A DNA stretch of 5,902 bases, from assembly GCA_023425905.1 (NCBI GenBank), contig JAFABT010000262.1, forward strand, positions 1-5,902, given 5' to 3'. This document shows positions 5,804 through 5,902 of the stretch, piece by piece. Every line of letters begins with the position of its first letter. Positions within the stretch are counted from its first letter, which is position 1. The DNA is from Actinomycetes bacterium (lineage in GTDB: Bacteria; Actinomycetota; Actinomycetes; Actinomycetales; Cellulomonadaceae). The notes beneath the pieces were generated by a model. The model saw nothing but the letters and a program-made list of their open reading frames with translations, did not search any database and was not told where the DNA came from. The position numbers and the translations under genes were made by a program.

Positions 5804-5902
5804 CCGAACCCGCGGGTCCCGTCACCGAACCCGCGGGTCCGGCTGCCGACAACGCGGGCCCCGCCGCCGAAGACGCGGGCCCCGCCGCCGAACCCGCGGG
5901 TC
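5804..5902. repeat. 21-bp tandem repeat array, at least five units, running off the right edge
   Basis: Cores of 15 bp start at 5804, 5825, 5846, 5867 and 5888, exactly 21 bp apart. Units 1, 2 and 5 are CCGAACCCGCGGGTC; unit 3 is CCGACAACGCGGGCC and unit 4 CCGAAGACGCGGGCC. The 6-bp spacers are CCGTCA, CGGCTG, CCGCCG and CCGCCG. Units 1, 2 and 5 contain the perfect palindrome ACCCGCGGGT, which units 3 and 4 have lost. The period equals seven codons, so the array stays open in frame: on the plus strand (GAA at 5827) it reads as A/T-E-P-A-G-P heptads; on the minus strand one frame reads as Gly/Arg-rich heptads to a TAG at 5785-5787. It could be an intergenic repeat, part of a terminator region, or the tail of a convergent gene beginning outside the window. 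No T-tract is present. Which of these holds cannot be settled here. Confidence 0.85.

Noticed and set aside
5804..5839. Rho-independent terminator after the operon
   Set aside because: Short GC palindromes are present but no T-tract follows any of them; termination here stays possible but is not shown.
5804..5902. CRISPR array
   Set aside because: The gaps between repeat cores are only 6 bp and are themselves similar, so there are no spacers; this is a simple tandem repeat.

Overview
The window comes from a very GC-rich bacterium. The codon use, the weak GC-rich signals and the gene content point to a motile member of the Actinomycetota, perhaps Micrococcales in or near Cellulomonadaceae or Sanguibacteraceae. 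The phylum is an inference from composition and gene set, and the family is a guess. The region is part of a flagellar locus.

Layout. A flagellar-type sigma factor (fliA/whiG-like) runs leftward from 823 and leaves the window at base 1 without reaching its stop. A 425-bp intergenic region (824-1248) follows. It holds the signals for two divergent units: a candidate Shine-Dalgarno-sequestering hairpin in the fliA leader, a perfect 12-bp inverted repeat and a textbook Crp/GlxR-type palindrome (TGTGA-N6-TCACA). A rightward five-gene unit starts at 1249: flgN, flgK, flgL, fliW and a gene for a degenerate-EAL plus HDOD protein. Its junctions are tight (10 bp, then 2 bp, then two 4-bp ATGA overlaps), so it is very probably one translationally coupled operon. 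After the last stop come a C9 tract and a perfectly phased 21-bp tandem repeat with at least five units, which runs off the right edge.

How the parts work together. FlgN is the export chaperone for the hook-filament junction proteins FlgK and FlgL, which are encoded directly after it. FliW is the flagellin-binding assembly factor that in other bacteria antagonises the translational regulator CsrA. The usual fliW partner csrA is not in the window. The position after fliW is instead taken by the EAL/HDOD protein, whose relatives include motility regulators such as Vibrio CdgJ. The sigma factor on the other strand would direct late flagellar transcription. Control by a cAMP-type Crp/GlxR regulator is suggested by the palindrome but is unproven.

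Most novel points: the EAL/HDOD protein coupled to FliW, the phased 21-bp repeat array, and the palindromes in the divergent regulatory region.
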